A stretch of DNA of 64,000 nucleotides, from contig JANNNX010000007.1 in the NCBI GenBank assembly GCA_031398745.1, positions 1 through 64,000 on the forward strand. The letters are read 5' to 3'. The notes below the pieces were generated by a model. It saw nothing but the letters and a program-made list of their open reading frames with translations. It searched no databases and was not told where the DNA came from. Made by a program: the position numbers and the translations under genes. Source of the DNA: JANNNX01 sp031398745 (GTDB lineage Bacteria > Actinomycetota > Acidimicrobiia > Acidimicrobiales > CADCSY01). The first letter of the stretch is position 1, and each line of letters starts with the position of its first letter. Below, one piece after another: positions 18,448 through 29,009 of this stretch.

Positions 18448-19353
18448 CTAGGGCCGCCCGGCCGGTCGAGCCGCCTCCCCGGTCGCCGGGGCCAGTACCG
18501 GCAGGCAGCGGGTCCGGACAGTGAAGCGCAGCGGGGGCTCCAGCTCGACCACCTCGCCGTCGACCGCCACCGGGACCCGCCGGACCGACGACTCGGCCAG
18601 CTCGATCGAGACCTCGCTCGCCCTCCAGGCATCGACCACCTGGGCCCGCTCGCCGGCGGCCACCAGCAGCGCACCCACCAGCCGCGGCCTCGACCAGCGC
18701 CGGTCGGCCCGCAGCACCCGCACGTCGAGCTCGTCGCCGTCGAGGGCGCCCCGGCTGGTGACCGCGAACGGACCGTCGCCGTAGCGGCCGTTGCCCACGA
18801 ACACGGCCCACGCCCGGCGGGTCCGGCCGTCGACCACCACCCGCAGTGGCCGCCCCCGCCGAGCGATCTCGGCCGCCGCCCGCACCGTCGCCCGGCGCTT
18901 GCCGAGCCGGCTCTCGTGCCGCTCGCGGTGCCGGACCAGCACCGGGTACAGGCCCAACGACGCGTTGTTCACGAACGTCCGGTCGGCCACCTGGCCGACG
19001 GTGACGGTCCGCACCACACCGCCCCCGGCTCCGCTGGCGCTGTCCCCCACCAGGGCGGCCGCCGCCTCCAGGGTGTCGACCCCGAGGTCGTGGGCGAAGT
19101 GGTTGCGGGTGCCGGCCGGGACGACCAGCAGCGGCACCTCCCCGTCGACCAGCGCCCCGGCCACCGAGCCGACGGTGCCGTCGCCCCCGGCGATACCGAC
19201 GAAGCCCACGCCCGCGGCCAGGGCGCCCGCCACCCGTGCGTCCAGCTCGTCGGGCGGGCAGGCCTCGACCCGGTGCCCACCGCCGGCCGCGGCGAACGCC
19301 TCGCCCACCGAGTCGAGCGCACCGCCGCCCCCGGCGCCGGGGTTGACCAGCAC
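18448..19353 (-). CDS. Diacylglycerol kinase-like lipid kinase (DAGK catalytic domain)
   Basis: The DAGK nucleotide-binding motif GIAGGDGTVGSVAGAL lies near residue 56 after the strand VLVNPGAGGGG. VPAGTRNHFAHDLG, which binds substrate and ATP, and the C-terminal NNASLGLYP...GDGPFAVTSRGALDGDELDV complete the fold. It probably phosphorylates diacylglycerol or a related lipid; YegS/BmrU-type proteins are the nearest relatives I know. The start is uncertain. The GTG at 19353 falls inside the first strand, and no better codon occurs before the preceding gene's stop, 60 bases upstream, although GGAGGA occurs there. A rarer start codon is therefore possible. Confidence 0.78.
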   Translation of the reverse strand: MLVNPGAGGGGALDSVGEAFAAAGGGHRVEACPPDELDARVAGALAAGVGFVGIAGGDGTVGSVAGALVDGEVPLLVVPAGTRNHFAHDLGVDTLEAAAALVGDSASGAGGGVVRTVTVGQVADRTFVNNASLGLYPVLVRHRERHESRLGKRRATVRAAAEIARRGRPLRVVVDGRTRRAWAVFVGNGRYGDGPFAVTSRGALDGDELDVRVLRADRRWSRPRLVGALLVAAGERAQVVDAWRASEVSIELAESSVRRVPVAVDGEVVELEPPLRFTVRTRCLPVLAPATGEAARPAGRP

Positions 19354-19412
19354 GACGCCGGGTCGAGGAAGCCAGCGACGCCCGGCCGCCGACGCGAGGT
19401 CTTCCTCCGGTC

Positions 19413-19883
19413 TCAGCTGGACGGGGGTGGCGTGGGAGGGGCCGGCGGCGGGTTCCAGGGGCCGCTGCCCCCGATCCGGCTCGGCGTGATGTGGGTGATG
19501 TAGCCGCCGTTCTCGGGCACCGGCATGGGCGGACGGGGCGGTGGGGCGGGCTCGCCTTCGACCGCCGGGGGCGGCGGCGGCATGCCGCCGCTCAGCAGCT
19601 CGACCGCTCCGCCCTCGGTCACCTCGGCGGTGCCGTGGACCACCAGGTACTCGCGGGCACCCGGCTCGGCCTGGAACGAGAGCAGCACCCGCGGGTCTCG
19701 CTCGATGTTGCGGAGCTTCTGGTAGTAGTTCATGTGGGCCACGACCAGCTCGTCGCTGCCCTCGTCGGCGAACTGCACCCGCACCAGGGTGAGCTGCGGG
19801 CTGCCGTCCTTGTTGACGGTCACCAGGTGGCCGAGACGGGCCTGCTCGATGAACGCCCTCGCCTCTTGATCGATCACCGCCAT
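19413..19883 (-). CDS. PPOX-class split-barrel flavin/F420-binding protein with Pro-rich insert
   Basis: This 156-residue protein starts with the pyridoxamine-phosphate-oxidase-like barrel: FIEQARLGHLVTVNKDGSPQLTLVRV, then KLRNIERDPRVLLSFQ and REYLVVHGTAEVTEGGAVELL. Actinobacterial relatives use F420 or FMN. From about residue 100 the sequence is almost entirely proline-rich (PPPPPAVEGEPAPPPRPPMP), then GGYITHITPSRIGGSGPW, and finally PPPAPPTPPPSS. The GYITHITPSRIGGSGPW piece is normal C-terminus for this family, so the proline runs are insertions. It lies upstream of the lipid kinase in the same direction. Confidence 0.78.
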   Translation of the reverse strand: MAVIDQEARAFIEQARLGHLVTVNKDGSPQLTLVRVQFADEGSDELVVAHMNYYQKLRNIERDPRVLLSFQAEPGAREYLVVHGTAEVTEGGAVELLSGGMPPPPPAVEGEPAPPPRPPMPVPENGGYITHITPSRIGGSGPWNPPPAPPTPPPSS

Positions 19884-19979
19884 GCGGTCCTCCCCTGCTC
19901 GGTCGCCTCGACGGGCGAGCCGACACACTGGCCGATGCGGCCCCGTTAGGCAACCGTCCGGGCCCAAACCCCACCCCCT

Positions 19980-20029
19980 CGTTCTCGGCGCGCCTGGTCC
20001 GAAATGGCGCATGAGGCGCGCCGAGAACG
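19980..20029. repeat. ~50-bp dispersed palindrome, copy P2
   Basis: CGTTCTCGGCGCGCC (19980-19994) and GGCGCGCCGAGAACG (20015-20029) are perfect 15-base inverted arms around a 20-base loop. It is homologous, in inverted orientation, to P1 (13989-14038). It lies between the stop of the esterase gene and the start of the PPOX gene on the minus strand, where it could terminate the esterase message. Confidence 0.8.
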
Positions 20030-20043
20030 GGAGGGGGGCGAGG

Positions 20044-20799
20044 TCAGCCGACGTGGCGGGCCAAGAAGTCGACGGTGGTTGCCGCCAGCAGGTCGCGGTC
20101 GAGGTCGAGGGTGGCCACGTGGAAGCTGTTCGGCAGGCTGAGGCGCTCGACCGGCCCGGCCAGCAGGGCCGCCAGGTGGTCGCTGTTCGCCGGCTCGACC
20201 ACGTGGTCCTGGGGCGAAGTCGCGATCAGCACCGGGCAGGCGATGCGGGCCAACCCCGGCTGCAGCTCGACCACCGCGTCGAACAGTGAGCGCAGCGCGG
20301 CCAGCGGGGTGACGTCGTAGGCCGGCTCGACCCCGTCAGGATCGGCGATGTCGGCGCCGAGCGCGGGGGCCATGGTGTCGCCCACCGCGAGCATGTCGTC
20401 GACCAGGGCCACCAGCGCCCGGTCGACGGGCAGGACGAAGGGGTTGACCGCGACCACCGCGGCCACCGCCTGGGACCGCAGGTCGGCCAGGGCGCAGGCG
20501 ATGGTCCCGCCCATCGACTGACCCACCACCGCCACCCGGTCGCAGCGGCCCACCAGGTCGCTCAGCGCGACCTCGGCTGCGGTGAACCAGTCGTCCCACC
20601 GGGTGGCGGTCAGCTCGTCGACGGTCGTGCCGTGGCCGGGCAGGCACGGGGCCTCGACCGTGTGCCCGGCCGCGGCCAGCGCCTCGGCCAGCGGGCGGAC
20701 CGAGCCGGCGGAGCCGGTGATCCCGTGGACCACCAGCACCCCGACCGGACCGCCGCCCTGCGAGTACGGCTCGGCGCCGGGGAGGAAGGGTGAGGCCAC
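20044..20799 (-). CDS. Alpha/beta hydrolase, carboxylesterase/monoacylglycerol lipase type
   Basis: This 251-residue enzyme has VGVLVVHGITGSAGSVRPLAEALAAAGHTVEAPCLPGHG, typical of Est30-type carboxylesterases and monoglyceride lipases. The nucleophile elbow is VGQSMGG (Ser), the acid is the D in SPQDHVV and the base is the H in PNSFHVATLD. It should hydrolyse esters of short- to medium-chain acids. The GTG start at 20799 is only 19 bases from the divergent SCP2 gene start, so their promoters must overlap. No signal peptide is seen. Confidence 0.85.
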   Translation of the reverse strand: MASPFLPGAEPYSQGGGPVGVLVVHGITGSAGSVRPLAEALAAAGHTVEAPCLPGHGTTVDELTATRWDDWFTAAEVALSDLVGRCDRVAVVGQSMGGTIACALADLRSQAVAAVVAVNPFVLPVDRALVALVDDMLAVGDTMAPALGADIADPDGVEPAYDVTPLAALRSLFDAVVELQPGLARIACPVLIATSPQDHVVEPANSDHLAALLAGPVERLSLPNSFHVATLDLDRDLLAATTVDFLARHVG

Positions 20800-20804
20800 G
20801 GCCC

Positions 20805-20810
20805 TAGAGT
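20805..20810 (+). promoter_or_regulatory. TAGAGT -10 box of the SCP2 gene
   Basis: TAGAGT ends 8 bases before the GTG at 20819. It lies inside the 19-base gap to the divergent esterase gene, so the SCP2 message must begin at or within a few bases of its start codon. Confidence 0.55.
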
Positions 20811-20818
20811 CGCACGCC

Positions 20819-21226
20819 GTGTCGACCTACCCGTTCCTCTCCGACGAGTGGGTGGCTGCCGCCCAGGCCATCCGGGACGAGCACCGCGACGCTCTACCCA
20901 CCCCCGACATCCCGGCCCGGGTGAACCAGATCATCACCGGGGTGCCGTTCGGTTCGGGCACCATCGAGGCCCATCTGGACACCTCCTCGGGTGCCCTCGA
21001 CCTCGACCTCGGACACGTCGAGGACGCCGATGCCACCGTCACCGTCGACTACGACGTGGCCCGGTCGCTGTTCGTCGAGCTCGACCAGGAAGCCATCATG
21101 ACTGCCTTCCTGGCCGGCAAGATCGTCCTCCAGGGCGACTTCTCCAAGCTGCTGGGCCTGCTCTCGACCGCCGGGCACCCACTGGCCCAGCAGGCGGCCG
21201 AACGCATCCGGGCCATCACCGCCTGA
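20819..21226 (+). CDS. SCP2 sterol-binding-domain protein
   Basis: This 135-residue protein matches the SCP2/sterol-carrier fold: VPFGSGTIEAHLDTSSGALDLDLGHVEDADATVTVDYDVARSLF, then ELDQEAIMTAFLAGKIVLQGDFSKLLGLL. It has a hydrophobic cavity thought to bind lipids or acyl-CoA. The GTG at 20819 is fixed by a -10 box and by the family N-terminus. It is divergent from a lipase/esterase, suggesting a shared role in lipid handling; this is inference. It converges with the PASTA kinase, with 13 bases between stops. Confidence 0.85.
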   Translation: MSTYPFLSDEWVAAAQAIRDEHRDALPTPDIPARVNQIITGVPFGSGTIEAHLDTSSGALDLDLGHVEDADATVTVDYDVARSLFVELDQEAIMTAFLAGKIVLQGDFSKLLGLLSTAGHPLAQQAAERIRAITA

Positions 21227-21239
21227 GGCCCGGCCCCGC

Positions 21240-23234
<1,995 letters not shown>

Positions 23235-23243
23235 TGCACCTCG

Positions 23244-23249
23244 ATCGTA
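23244..23249 (-). promoter_or_regulatory. TACGAT -10 box of the PASTA kinase gene
   Basis: On the minus strand TACGAT ends 9 bases before the GTG at 23234. This supports GTG rather than the ATG 12 bases further on as the start. Confidence 0.5.
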
Positions 23250-23327
23250 GGGGGACCCGCCCGCGGGCCGGATGATAGCGGCCGGTCGTTGCCCCGGGCA
23301 CCGCGTCGCCGGCCATGATGGCGCCCC

Positions 23328-23741
23328 ATGCTCACTCGCCGACGGGTCGTGATCACGGTGCTGCTGGCTGCGGCCGGGAGCATGGTGATCTTGGCTGGCT
23401 CGCTGAACTCGGGCGACGACGAGGTCCGCCTGACCGAAGATGCGGTCGAGGCCGTGACCCCGTCCGACGGTTCCACGTTGGTGCTGCGCCAGGCCGAGAT
23501 CGCCGCCGACCTGGCCCCAGGCTGGAGCGGGGTTCTCCAGATCGACGGGACCGAGATCCCCCAGGACCAGCTCCGCCAGGACACGGGCGGCCTCAACCTC
23601 CTGTCGTTCACCCCCGGACCGGGCAAGGAGATCGAGGAGCTGGGCGACGGCCGCCACGTCGCCACCGCCATCATCTGGCGGCCGGCGTTCGAGACCCGGG
23701 AGGACGGCCGCGAGGTGCGCTGGAGCTTCACCGTCGCATGA
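23328..23741 (+). CDS. Small secreted/anchored protein, possibly CopC-like
   Basis: This 137-residue protein has an N-terminal hydrophobic segment after MLTRRR (VVITVLLAAAGSMVILAG), a signal peptide or anchor, and then a ~110-residue extracytoplasmic beta-rich domain. Phrases such as VEAVTPSDGSTLVLRQAEI and GDGRHVATAIIWRP resemble Ig-like/CopC-like domains, but metal ligands are not evident. I cannot name it. It overlaps ligA by ATGA, so the two are coupled although they act in different compartments. CATGAT lies 8 bases before the ATG as a possible -10. Confidence 0.7.
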   Translation: MLTRRRVVITVLLAAAGSMVILAGSLNSGDDEVRLTEDAVEAVTPSDGSTLVLRQAEIAADLAPGWSGVLQIDGTEIPQDQLRQDTGGLNLLSFTPGPGKEIEELGDGRHVATAIIWRPAFETREDGREVRWSFTVA

Positions 23742-25810
23742 GCGAGACCGGTCCGGCCGCCGAGGCGAACGACTCGGTCGATCCCGTCGGCCGGGCCGAC
23801 GAGCTGCGGGGCCTGATCGCGCACCACAGCCGGCTCTACTACGAGGCCGACCAGCCCGAGATCGCGGACGGCGACTTCGACCTGCTGGTGGCGGAGCTGG
23901 CGGCCATCGAGGCCGAGCACCCCGACCTGGTGACCCCCGACTCACCCACCCAGCGGCCCGGCGGCGGGGTCGCCGCCCAGTTCCGGCCGATCGTCCACCA
24001 GGTCCCGATGATGTCGCTCGACAACGCCTTCGACGACGGCGAGCTGCGGGCCTGGGGAGAGCGACTGGCCCGGCGGGTCGAGGCCGCGGCGACCGCCACC
24101 TTCGTCTGCGAGCCCAAGATCGACGGGCTGGCCATCGCCATCCGCTACGAGGGCGGGCGCTACGTGCAGGCCGCGACCCGAGGCGACGGGCGGGTCGGTG
24201 AGGACGTCACCGCCAACGTGGCCACCCTGGCCGGCGTGCCCGCCGAGCTGCCGGCCGGCGCCCCCGAGGTGCTCGAGGTGCGAGGCGAGATCTACATGCC
24301 AGTCTCGGCCTTCGACGCGCTCAACGCCCGCCAGGAGGAGGCCGGTGAGCGTCGCTTCGTCAACCCTCGCAACTCGGCCGCCGGGTCGCTGCGCCAGAAG
24401 GACCCGGCGGTGACCGCTCGCCGCGAACTCGCCCTGTGGTCGTACCAACTGGGCGCGGTCGAGGGTGGGCCGGCGTTCTCGTCGCACGCCGAGACCCTCG
24501 ACTTCCTCCGGTCGATGGGCCTGCCGGTCAACCCCGAGATCCGGTCGGTGGCCACCCTGGAGGACGTCTACGCCTACTGCCGGCACTGGCTCGAGCACCG
24601 CCACGACCTCGACTACGAAATCGACGGCGTGGTCGTGAAGGTCGACGACCTCGCCCTGCGGACGGCGCTGGGCTCGACATCGAAGGCCCCCCGGTGGGCC
24701 ATCGCCTACAAGTTCCCGCCCGAGGAGCGGACCACCCCGCTGCGCGAGATCATGGTGTCGATCGGCCGGACCGGGCGGGCGACGCCGTTCGCGGTCCTCG
24801 ACCCGGTGTTCGTCGGCGGCTCGACCGTGGGGCTGGCCACCCTCCACAACGCCGACCAGGTCCGGGCCAAGGACGTCCGCCCCGGCGACCTGGTGGTGGT
24901 GCGCAAGGCCGGCGACGTCATCCCCGAGGTGGTCGGACCGGTGCTGGCGGTGCGGCCCGCGGACCTGGCCGAGTGGACCTTCCCCACCCGCTGCCCGGTG
25001 TGCGGCGAGCCGCTGGTGCGGGCCGAGGGCGAGAGCGACACCTTCTGCGTCAACGTCGACTGCCCGGCCCAGCGAGCGGGGCGGATCATCCACTTCGGGT
25101 CGCGGGGGGCGATGGACATCGAGGGCCTGGGCGAGCAGCGGGTCCACCAGTTCTGCGAGCTCGGCCTGCTGGGAGACATCGCCGACCTCTACACCCTCGA
25201 CTGGGACGCGGTCTCGGCCCTGGAGGGGTTCGGAGCGGTGTCGGTGGCCAACCTCCGAGACGCCATCGAGGCGTCGAAGGACCGCCCGCTGGCCCGGTTG
25301 CTGGTGGGGCTGAACGTCCGGCACCTCGGGCCCGCCGGCGCCGAGGCGCTGGCCGGCGCCTTCGGCACGCTCGACCGGATCATGGCGTCGTCGGTCGACA
25401 CCCTGGCCGCGGTCGACGGGGTGGGTCCGATCATCGCCACGTCGGTCGGCGAGTTCTTCGCCCTCGACGCCAACCGGGTCGTGGTCGAGCGGCTGCGGGA
25501 GGCCGGCGTGAACCTCGAGAGCCCGATGGTCGAGGCCTCGACGGTGCTGCCCCAGACGCTCGCCGGGCGGTCGGTGGTGGTCACCGGGGCGCTGGCCGGC
25601 TTCACCCGGGAGGAGGCCGAGGCCGCCATCAAGGCCCGGGGGGGCAAGTCGCCGGGGTCGGTGTCGAAGCGGACCACGGCGGTGGTGGACGGCGATGACC
25701 CGGGGGCGTCGAAGCTGGGCAAGGCCGAGCAGCTCGGCGTACCAGTGCTCGACGAGGCCGGGTTCGTCACCCTCCTCGACACCGGCGCACTCCCCCCGCC
25801 CGCCGACTGA
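23738..25810 (+). CDS. ligA: NAD-dependent DNA ligase
   Basis: This 690-residue enzyme seals nicks in replication and repair. Domain Ia has LIAHHSRLYYEADQPEIADGDFDLL. The adenylated lysine is the K of CEPKIDGLAI, and the nucleotidyltransferase motifs EVRGEIYMP, FVNPRNSAAGSLRQKDP and DYEIDGVVVKVD follow. A Cys4 zinc finger is in CPVCGEPL...CVNVDCPAQ, then helix-hairpin-helix repeats and a C-terminal BRCT domain (LAGRSVVVTGALAGFTREEA). The length is normal. The ATG at 23738 overlaps the preceding gene's stop. Confidence 0.96.
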   Translation: MSETGPAAEANDSVDPVGRADELRGLIAHHSRLYYEADQPEIADGDFDLLVAELAAIEAEHPDLVTPDSPTQRPGGGVAAQFRPIVHQVPMMSLDNAFDDGELRAWGERLARRVEAAATATFVCEPKIDGLAIAIRYEGGRYVQAATRGDGRVGEDVTANVATLAGVPAELPAGAPEVLEVRGEIYMPVSAFDALNARQEEAGERRFVNPRNSAAGSLRQKDPAVTARRELALWSYQLGAVEGGPAFSSHAETLDFLRSMGLPVNPEIRSVATLEDVYAYCRHWLEHRHDLDYEIDGVVVKVDDLALRTALGSTSKAPRWAIAYKFPPEERTTPLREIMVSIGRTGRATPFAVLDPVFVGGSTVGLATLHNADQVRAKDVRPGDLVVVRKAGDVIPEVVGPVLAVRPADLAEWTFPTRCPVCGEPLVRAEGESDTFCVNVDCPAQRAGRIIHFGSRGAMDIEGLGEQRVHQFCELGLLGDIADLYTLDWDAVSALEGFGAVSVANLRDAIEASKDRPLARLLVGLNVRHLGPAGAEALAGAFGTLDRIMASSVDTLAAVDGVGPIIATSVGEFFALDANRVVVERLREAGVNLESPMVEASTVLPQTLAGRSVVVTGALAGFTREEAEAAIKARGGKSPGSVSKRTTAVVDGDDPGASKLGKAEQLGVPVLDEAGFVTLLDTGALPPPAD

Positions 25811-25882
25811 CGCCCGACGCCGAGCGTGGGCGGGGGCCGGGCGAAGTCGAACCGGACGACTCGGGCCCACGAGAATGCCGGC

Positions 25883-26755
25883 GTGGCGAGGGATCGGGTG
25901 TGGCCGTGGGTGGTCAGGCTGGTGTGGGTCGGGCTGCCGCTGGCGGCCGGACCGGCGCTGGCCGCCGCCCTCGACCCCCGCTCCGCGCCGGTGCAGGCGG
26001 TCGCCTCGACCGGCCTGTGGGTGGCCTGGGCGGCGGTGCTCCTGACCACGGTGGTGCCGCGGCCCGAGGGTCTGGCCGCGGCCCGGGTCGGGTCGGCCGG
26101 GGCGGTGGCGGCGGTGCTCGGGGCGGCGGCCAGCGGCGAGGCGAGCGCGCTGGCGTCGGGGGTCGGGGTGCTGGCCGCGGGCGCTGTCACCGCCGTGCTG
26201 CTGGCCCCCGAGACGGGATCGTGGTTCGTGAATGGCGCCGCCTATGGCGACGAGCGGCGGTTCCTGCTGCGCCCCCCCGGTTCGACGGTGCTGGTGCTCG
26301 CCCCTCTCACCGTGCTGGCAGTGCTGGCCGGGGTGGCGACCGGACCACTGCTCTTGGCCACCGGTGAGGTGCTGACCGGCGGCCTGGCCCTGGTCGCCGG
26401 CCTGGTGGTGGCCGGCGTCGGCGTGCGCGCTCTGCACGCCCTCTGCCTGCGCTGGATGGTGCTGGTCCCCGCCGGGCTCGTGCTCAAGGACCACCTCGCC
26501 CTGGTCGACCCGGTCCTGTTCCGTCGCCGGGACATCGCCGGGCTGGGGCCCGCTCCGGCCGACACCGACGCCCTCGATCTGACCTTCGGCGCACTGGGCC
26601 TGGCCGTGGAGCTGCGGCTGACGGAGCCCGTGCCCCTGGTGCGCGCCCGCTCGACCGACCAGCGGGGCCAGCCCGCCCACGCGCTGCTGTGCACCCCGAC
26701 CCGCCCCGGCCGCCTGCTGACGGCAGCCGCCGACCGTCGCATCCGGCTGGGCTGA
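25883..26755 (+). CDS. Multi-pass membrane protein of unknown function
   Basis: This 290-residue protein has about six hydrophobic segments over residues ~5-190 (for example VRLVWVGLPLAAGPALAAAL and TVLVLAPLTVLAVLAGVATG). A soluble C-terminal domain follows, with LRWMVLVPAGLVLKDHLALVDPVLFRRRDIAGLGPAP and ending ADRRIRL. The C-terminal half resembles hypothetical actinobacterial membrane proteins near ligA or mnmA, but I cannot assign a function. The GTG at 25883 is preceded at 6 bases by GAGAAT. It converges with mnmA. Confidence 0.7.
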   Translation: MARDRVWPWVVRLVWVGLPLAAGPALAAALDPRSAPVQAVASTGLWVAWAAVLLTTVVPRPEGLAAARVGSAGAVAAVLGAAASGEASALASGVGVLAAGAVTAVLLAPETGSWFVNGAAYGDERRFLLRPPGSTVLVLAPLTVLAVLAGVATGPLLLATGEVLTGGLALVAGLVVAGVGVRALHALCLRWMVLVPAGLVLKDHLALVDPVLFRRRDIAGLGPAPADTDALDLTFGALGLAVELRLTEPVPLVRARSTDQRGQPAHALLCTPTRPGRLLTAAADRRIRLG

Positions 26756-26781
26756 GGAACGACCGCCCCACCCCCGCCGAC

Positions 26782-27860
26782 CTACCCGGCGAGACCCCCG
26801 CCCAGCACCTCATCGCCCCGGTAGACGACCACCGACTGGCCGGGGGCCACCCGCCGAGCCGGCTGATCGAGGCGGACCACCCCTCGGGCGGCGTCGACGG
26901 TGGCGGCCAGCGGGGCGCCGTGGGCCGAGCACTGGACCTCGAGCGGGGCACCCGGAGGCGGCGGCCCGGCCACCCAGGTCCAGCTGTCGGGATCGACCGT
27001 CACCTGGTCGACCAGGAGGTCCTCCGCGCCGCCGACCCGGACCACGCCGGCCGCCACGTCGACGTCGACGGCGTAGCGGGCGGCGGCTCCCCCGGCAGCC
27101 CCCAGGCCACGCCGCTGGCCCACGGTGACCATCTCGATCGCGTCGATCCGGCCGACCTCCGCCCCCGAGTCGACATCGACCACCCGGGCGGGGGTGAAGC
27201 GCAGGCCGCGGTCGGCCAGGAAGCCCCGCCGACCGATCGAGGAGGCCACGAAGCAGACGTCCTGGCTGTCGGGCTTGGCCGCGGTCCGCAGACCGAGCGT
27301 CTCCGCGGCCCGGCGCACCGCAGCCTTGGTCCGGTCGCCGACCGGGAAGCGGGTGCGGGCCAGGACGCTCGACGGGAGCATGTGGAGCACGTAGCTCTGG
27401 TCCTTGGCCCGGTCGACCCCGCGCCGTAGACGCCCGTCGACCACCTGGGCGTGGTGGCCGGGCGCCGTAGACGCCCGTCGACCACCTGGGCGTGGTGGCC
27501 GGTGGCCAGGATCTCGTAGCCGAGGTCGTCGACCCGGCGCAGCAGCCGATCGAACTTGATGGTGCGATTGCACTCGATGCACGGGTTCGGGGTGCGCCCG
27601 GCGGCGTGGGCGGCCACGTAGGGGTCGACCACCCACTCGGTGAAGTCGTCGGCCAGGTTGAAGACGTAGTGGTCGATGCCGAGCTGCTGGGCCACCCGGC
27701 GGGCGTCGTCGACATCGGCCGCCGAGCAGCAGCCCCGATCGGCGTCGCCGCCCCAGAGCCGGAGGGTCACCCCGGTCACGTCGTGGCCGGCTTCGACCGC
27801 CAGCGCGGCGGCCACCGACGAGTCGACCCCGCCGGACATGGCCACCAGGACCCGGCTCAT
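26782..27860 (-). pseudogene. mnmA: tRNA 2-thiouridylase MnmA, frame broken by a 41-bp duplication
   Basis: The enzyme transfers sulfur from cysteine desulfurase to U34 of tRNA Lys/Glu/Gln. From the ATG at 27860 the ATP-binding MSGGVDSSVAAAL and the catalytic cysteine in PNPCIECNRTIKF are intact. At 27421-27502 a 41-bp segment is perfectly duplicated in tandem, shifting the frame. The rest, including YVLHMLP, the second cysteine region DSQDVCFV and GQRRGLG, continues in another frame to TAG at 26782. Removing one 41-bp copy gives exactly 346 codons and a seamless normal protein. The cause is therefore either an assembly error or a recent mutation. The gene overlaps the upstream desulfurase by ATGA. 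Confidence 0.88.
27421..27502. repeat. Perfect 41-bp tandem duplication inside mnmA
   Basis: Copy 1 is 27421-27461 and copy 2 is 27462-27502, identical at all 41 positions, each starting GCGCCGTAGACGCCC. 41 is not a multiple of three, so the mnmA frame is lost; the deduced protein is normal when one copy is removed. Confidence 0.95.
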
Positions 27861-28966
27861 GCTGCCCGCCGGCGGGCTCGGAGCTGCGCCACCGCCTCGG
27901 GCACCACGGTCAACGCCCGGTCGACGTCGTCCGGGGTCGACGACCAGCCCAGGGTGAGCCGGAGGGAGGCCGCGGCCCGAGGATCGAGGCCCATCGCCCG
28001 GGTGACGTGCGACGCCTCGACCGCCCCCGAGGCGCACGAGGCCCCGATCGAGGCGAACACGCCGGCCTGGTCGAGCAGCACCAGCAGCGACTCGGCGTCG
28101 ACCCCGTCGATCCGCAGGTGGGCATTGCCGGCGACCTTGCCGGCCCGCGGCACGGTCTCGGCGCACCCGTCGATCACTCCGGCCAGGCCGTCCACCAGCC
28201 GGTCGCGCAGGGCGCCAACCCGCTCGACGGTGGCCGAGCGCTCGGCCACGGTGCAGCGCACGGCCTCGGCCAGGCCGACGATGCCGGCCACGTCGTGGGT
28301 CCCGCTGCGCCGGTCGAGCTCCTGACCACCGCCCCGAAGGAGGGGGCGCAGCTCGACCCGCGGGCGCACCACCAGCGCCCCCACCCCCTGGGGGCCACCG
28401 AGCTTGTGCCCGGAGATCGACAGCAGGTCGGCGTCGGCCGCCAACGCGGCCACGTCGAGCCACGGCAGGGCCTGGACGGCATCGGTGTGCAGCACCGCAT
28501 CGGCGCCCATGCGCAGGCGCACCTCGGCCAGCGGCTGGATCGTGCCGACCTCGTTGTTGACCAGCATCACCGAGACGAGACCGGCGTCGGTCGGGACGGC
28601 GTCGAGGTCGACCCGGGCGTGGTGGTCGACCGGGATCGTCGCGCCGCCCAGGGCCAGCACCGGCTCGAGGACCGCGTGGTGCTCGATCGCCGAGCACACC
28701 GGCCGCCCTCGCCCGACCGCCTGGGCGATGGCGGTGGCATCGGACTCGGTACCGCCGCTGGTGAACACCACCTCTCCGGGCCGGCAGCCCACACCGGCGG
28801 CCACCACCTCCCGCGCCTCTTCGACGGCCTGACGGGCGGCCCGGGCGACGGCGTGGCCACCCGACGCGTTGCCGAAGCGACCGCCACCGATCCAGGGCCA
28901 CATGGCCGCGGCCACCGAGGGGCGGACCGGGGTGGTGGCGGCGTGGTCGAGGTAGGCGCCCGTCAC
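27857..28966 (-). CDS. iscS: Cysteine desulfurase (IscS/NifS type)
   Basis: This 369-residue PLP enzyme releases sulfur from cysteine as a protein persulfide. It starts AYLDHAATTPVRP. PLP-binding residues are in TSGGTESDA, HTDAVQALPW and the lysine motif SISGHKLGGPQG. The persulfide cysteine is in the loop ASCASGAVEASHV. Its stop overlaps the mnmA start (ATGA), so it most likely feeds tRNA thiolation and possibly Fe-S assembly; no scaffold gene is adjacent, but an Nfu-type gene lies at 51.4 kb. The GTG start is at 28966. Confidence 0.93.
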   Translation of the reverse strand: MTGAYLDHAATTPVRPSVAAAMWPWIGGGRFGNASGGHAVARAARQAVEEAREVVAAGVGCRPGEVVFTSGGTESDATAIAQAVGRGRPVCSAIEHHAVLEPVLALGGATIPVDHHARVDLDAVPTDAGLVSVMLVNNEVGTIQPLAEVRLRMGADAVLHTDAVQALPWLDVAALAADADLLSISGHKLGGPQGVGALVVRPRVELRPLLRGGGQELDRRSGTHDVAGIVGLAEAVRCTVAERSATVERVGALRDRLVDGLAGVIDGCAETVPRAGKVAGNAHLRIDGVDAESLLVLLDQAGVFASIGASCASGAVEASHVTRAMGLDPRAAASLRLTLGWSSTPDDVDRALTVVPEAVAQLRARRRAA

Positions 28967-29009
28967 CCGGCGAGCGTACCCAGGGCCCTCACCGGGCGGT
29001 CGGGCGGTG

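Noticed and set aside
23942..26680. Very long minus-strand frame antisense to ligA
   Set aside because: Lies opposite a clearly coding DNA ligase; low-complexity G/P/R/H-rich translation with no domain.
27857..28966. Selenocysteine-lyase or SufS function for the desulfurase
   Set aside because: The short IscS/NifS-type loop with ASCASG and coupling to mnmA favour a tRNA-thiolation desulfurase; no suf genes adjoin.
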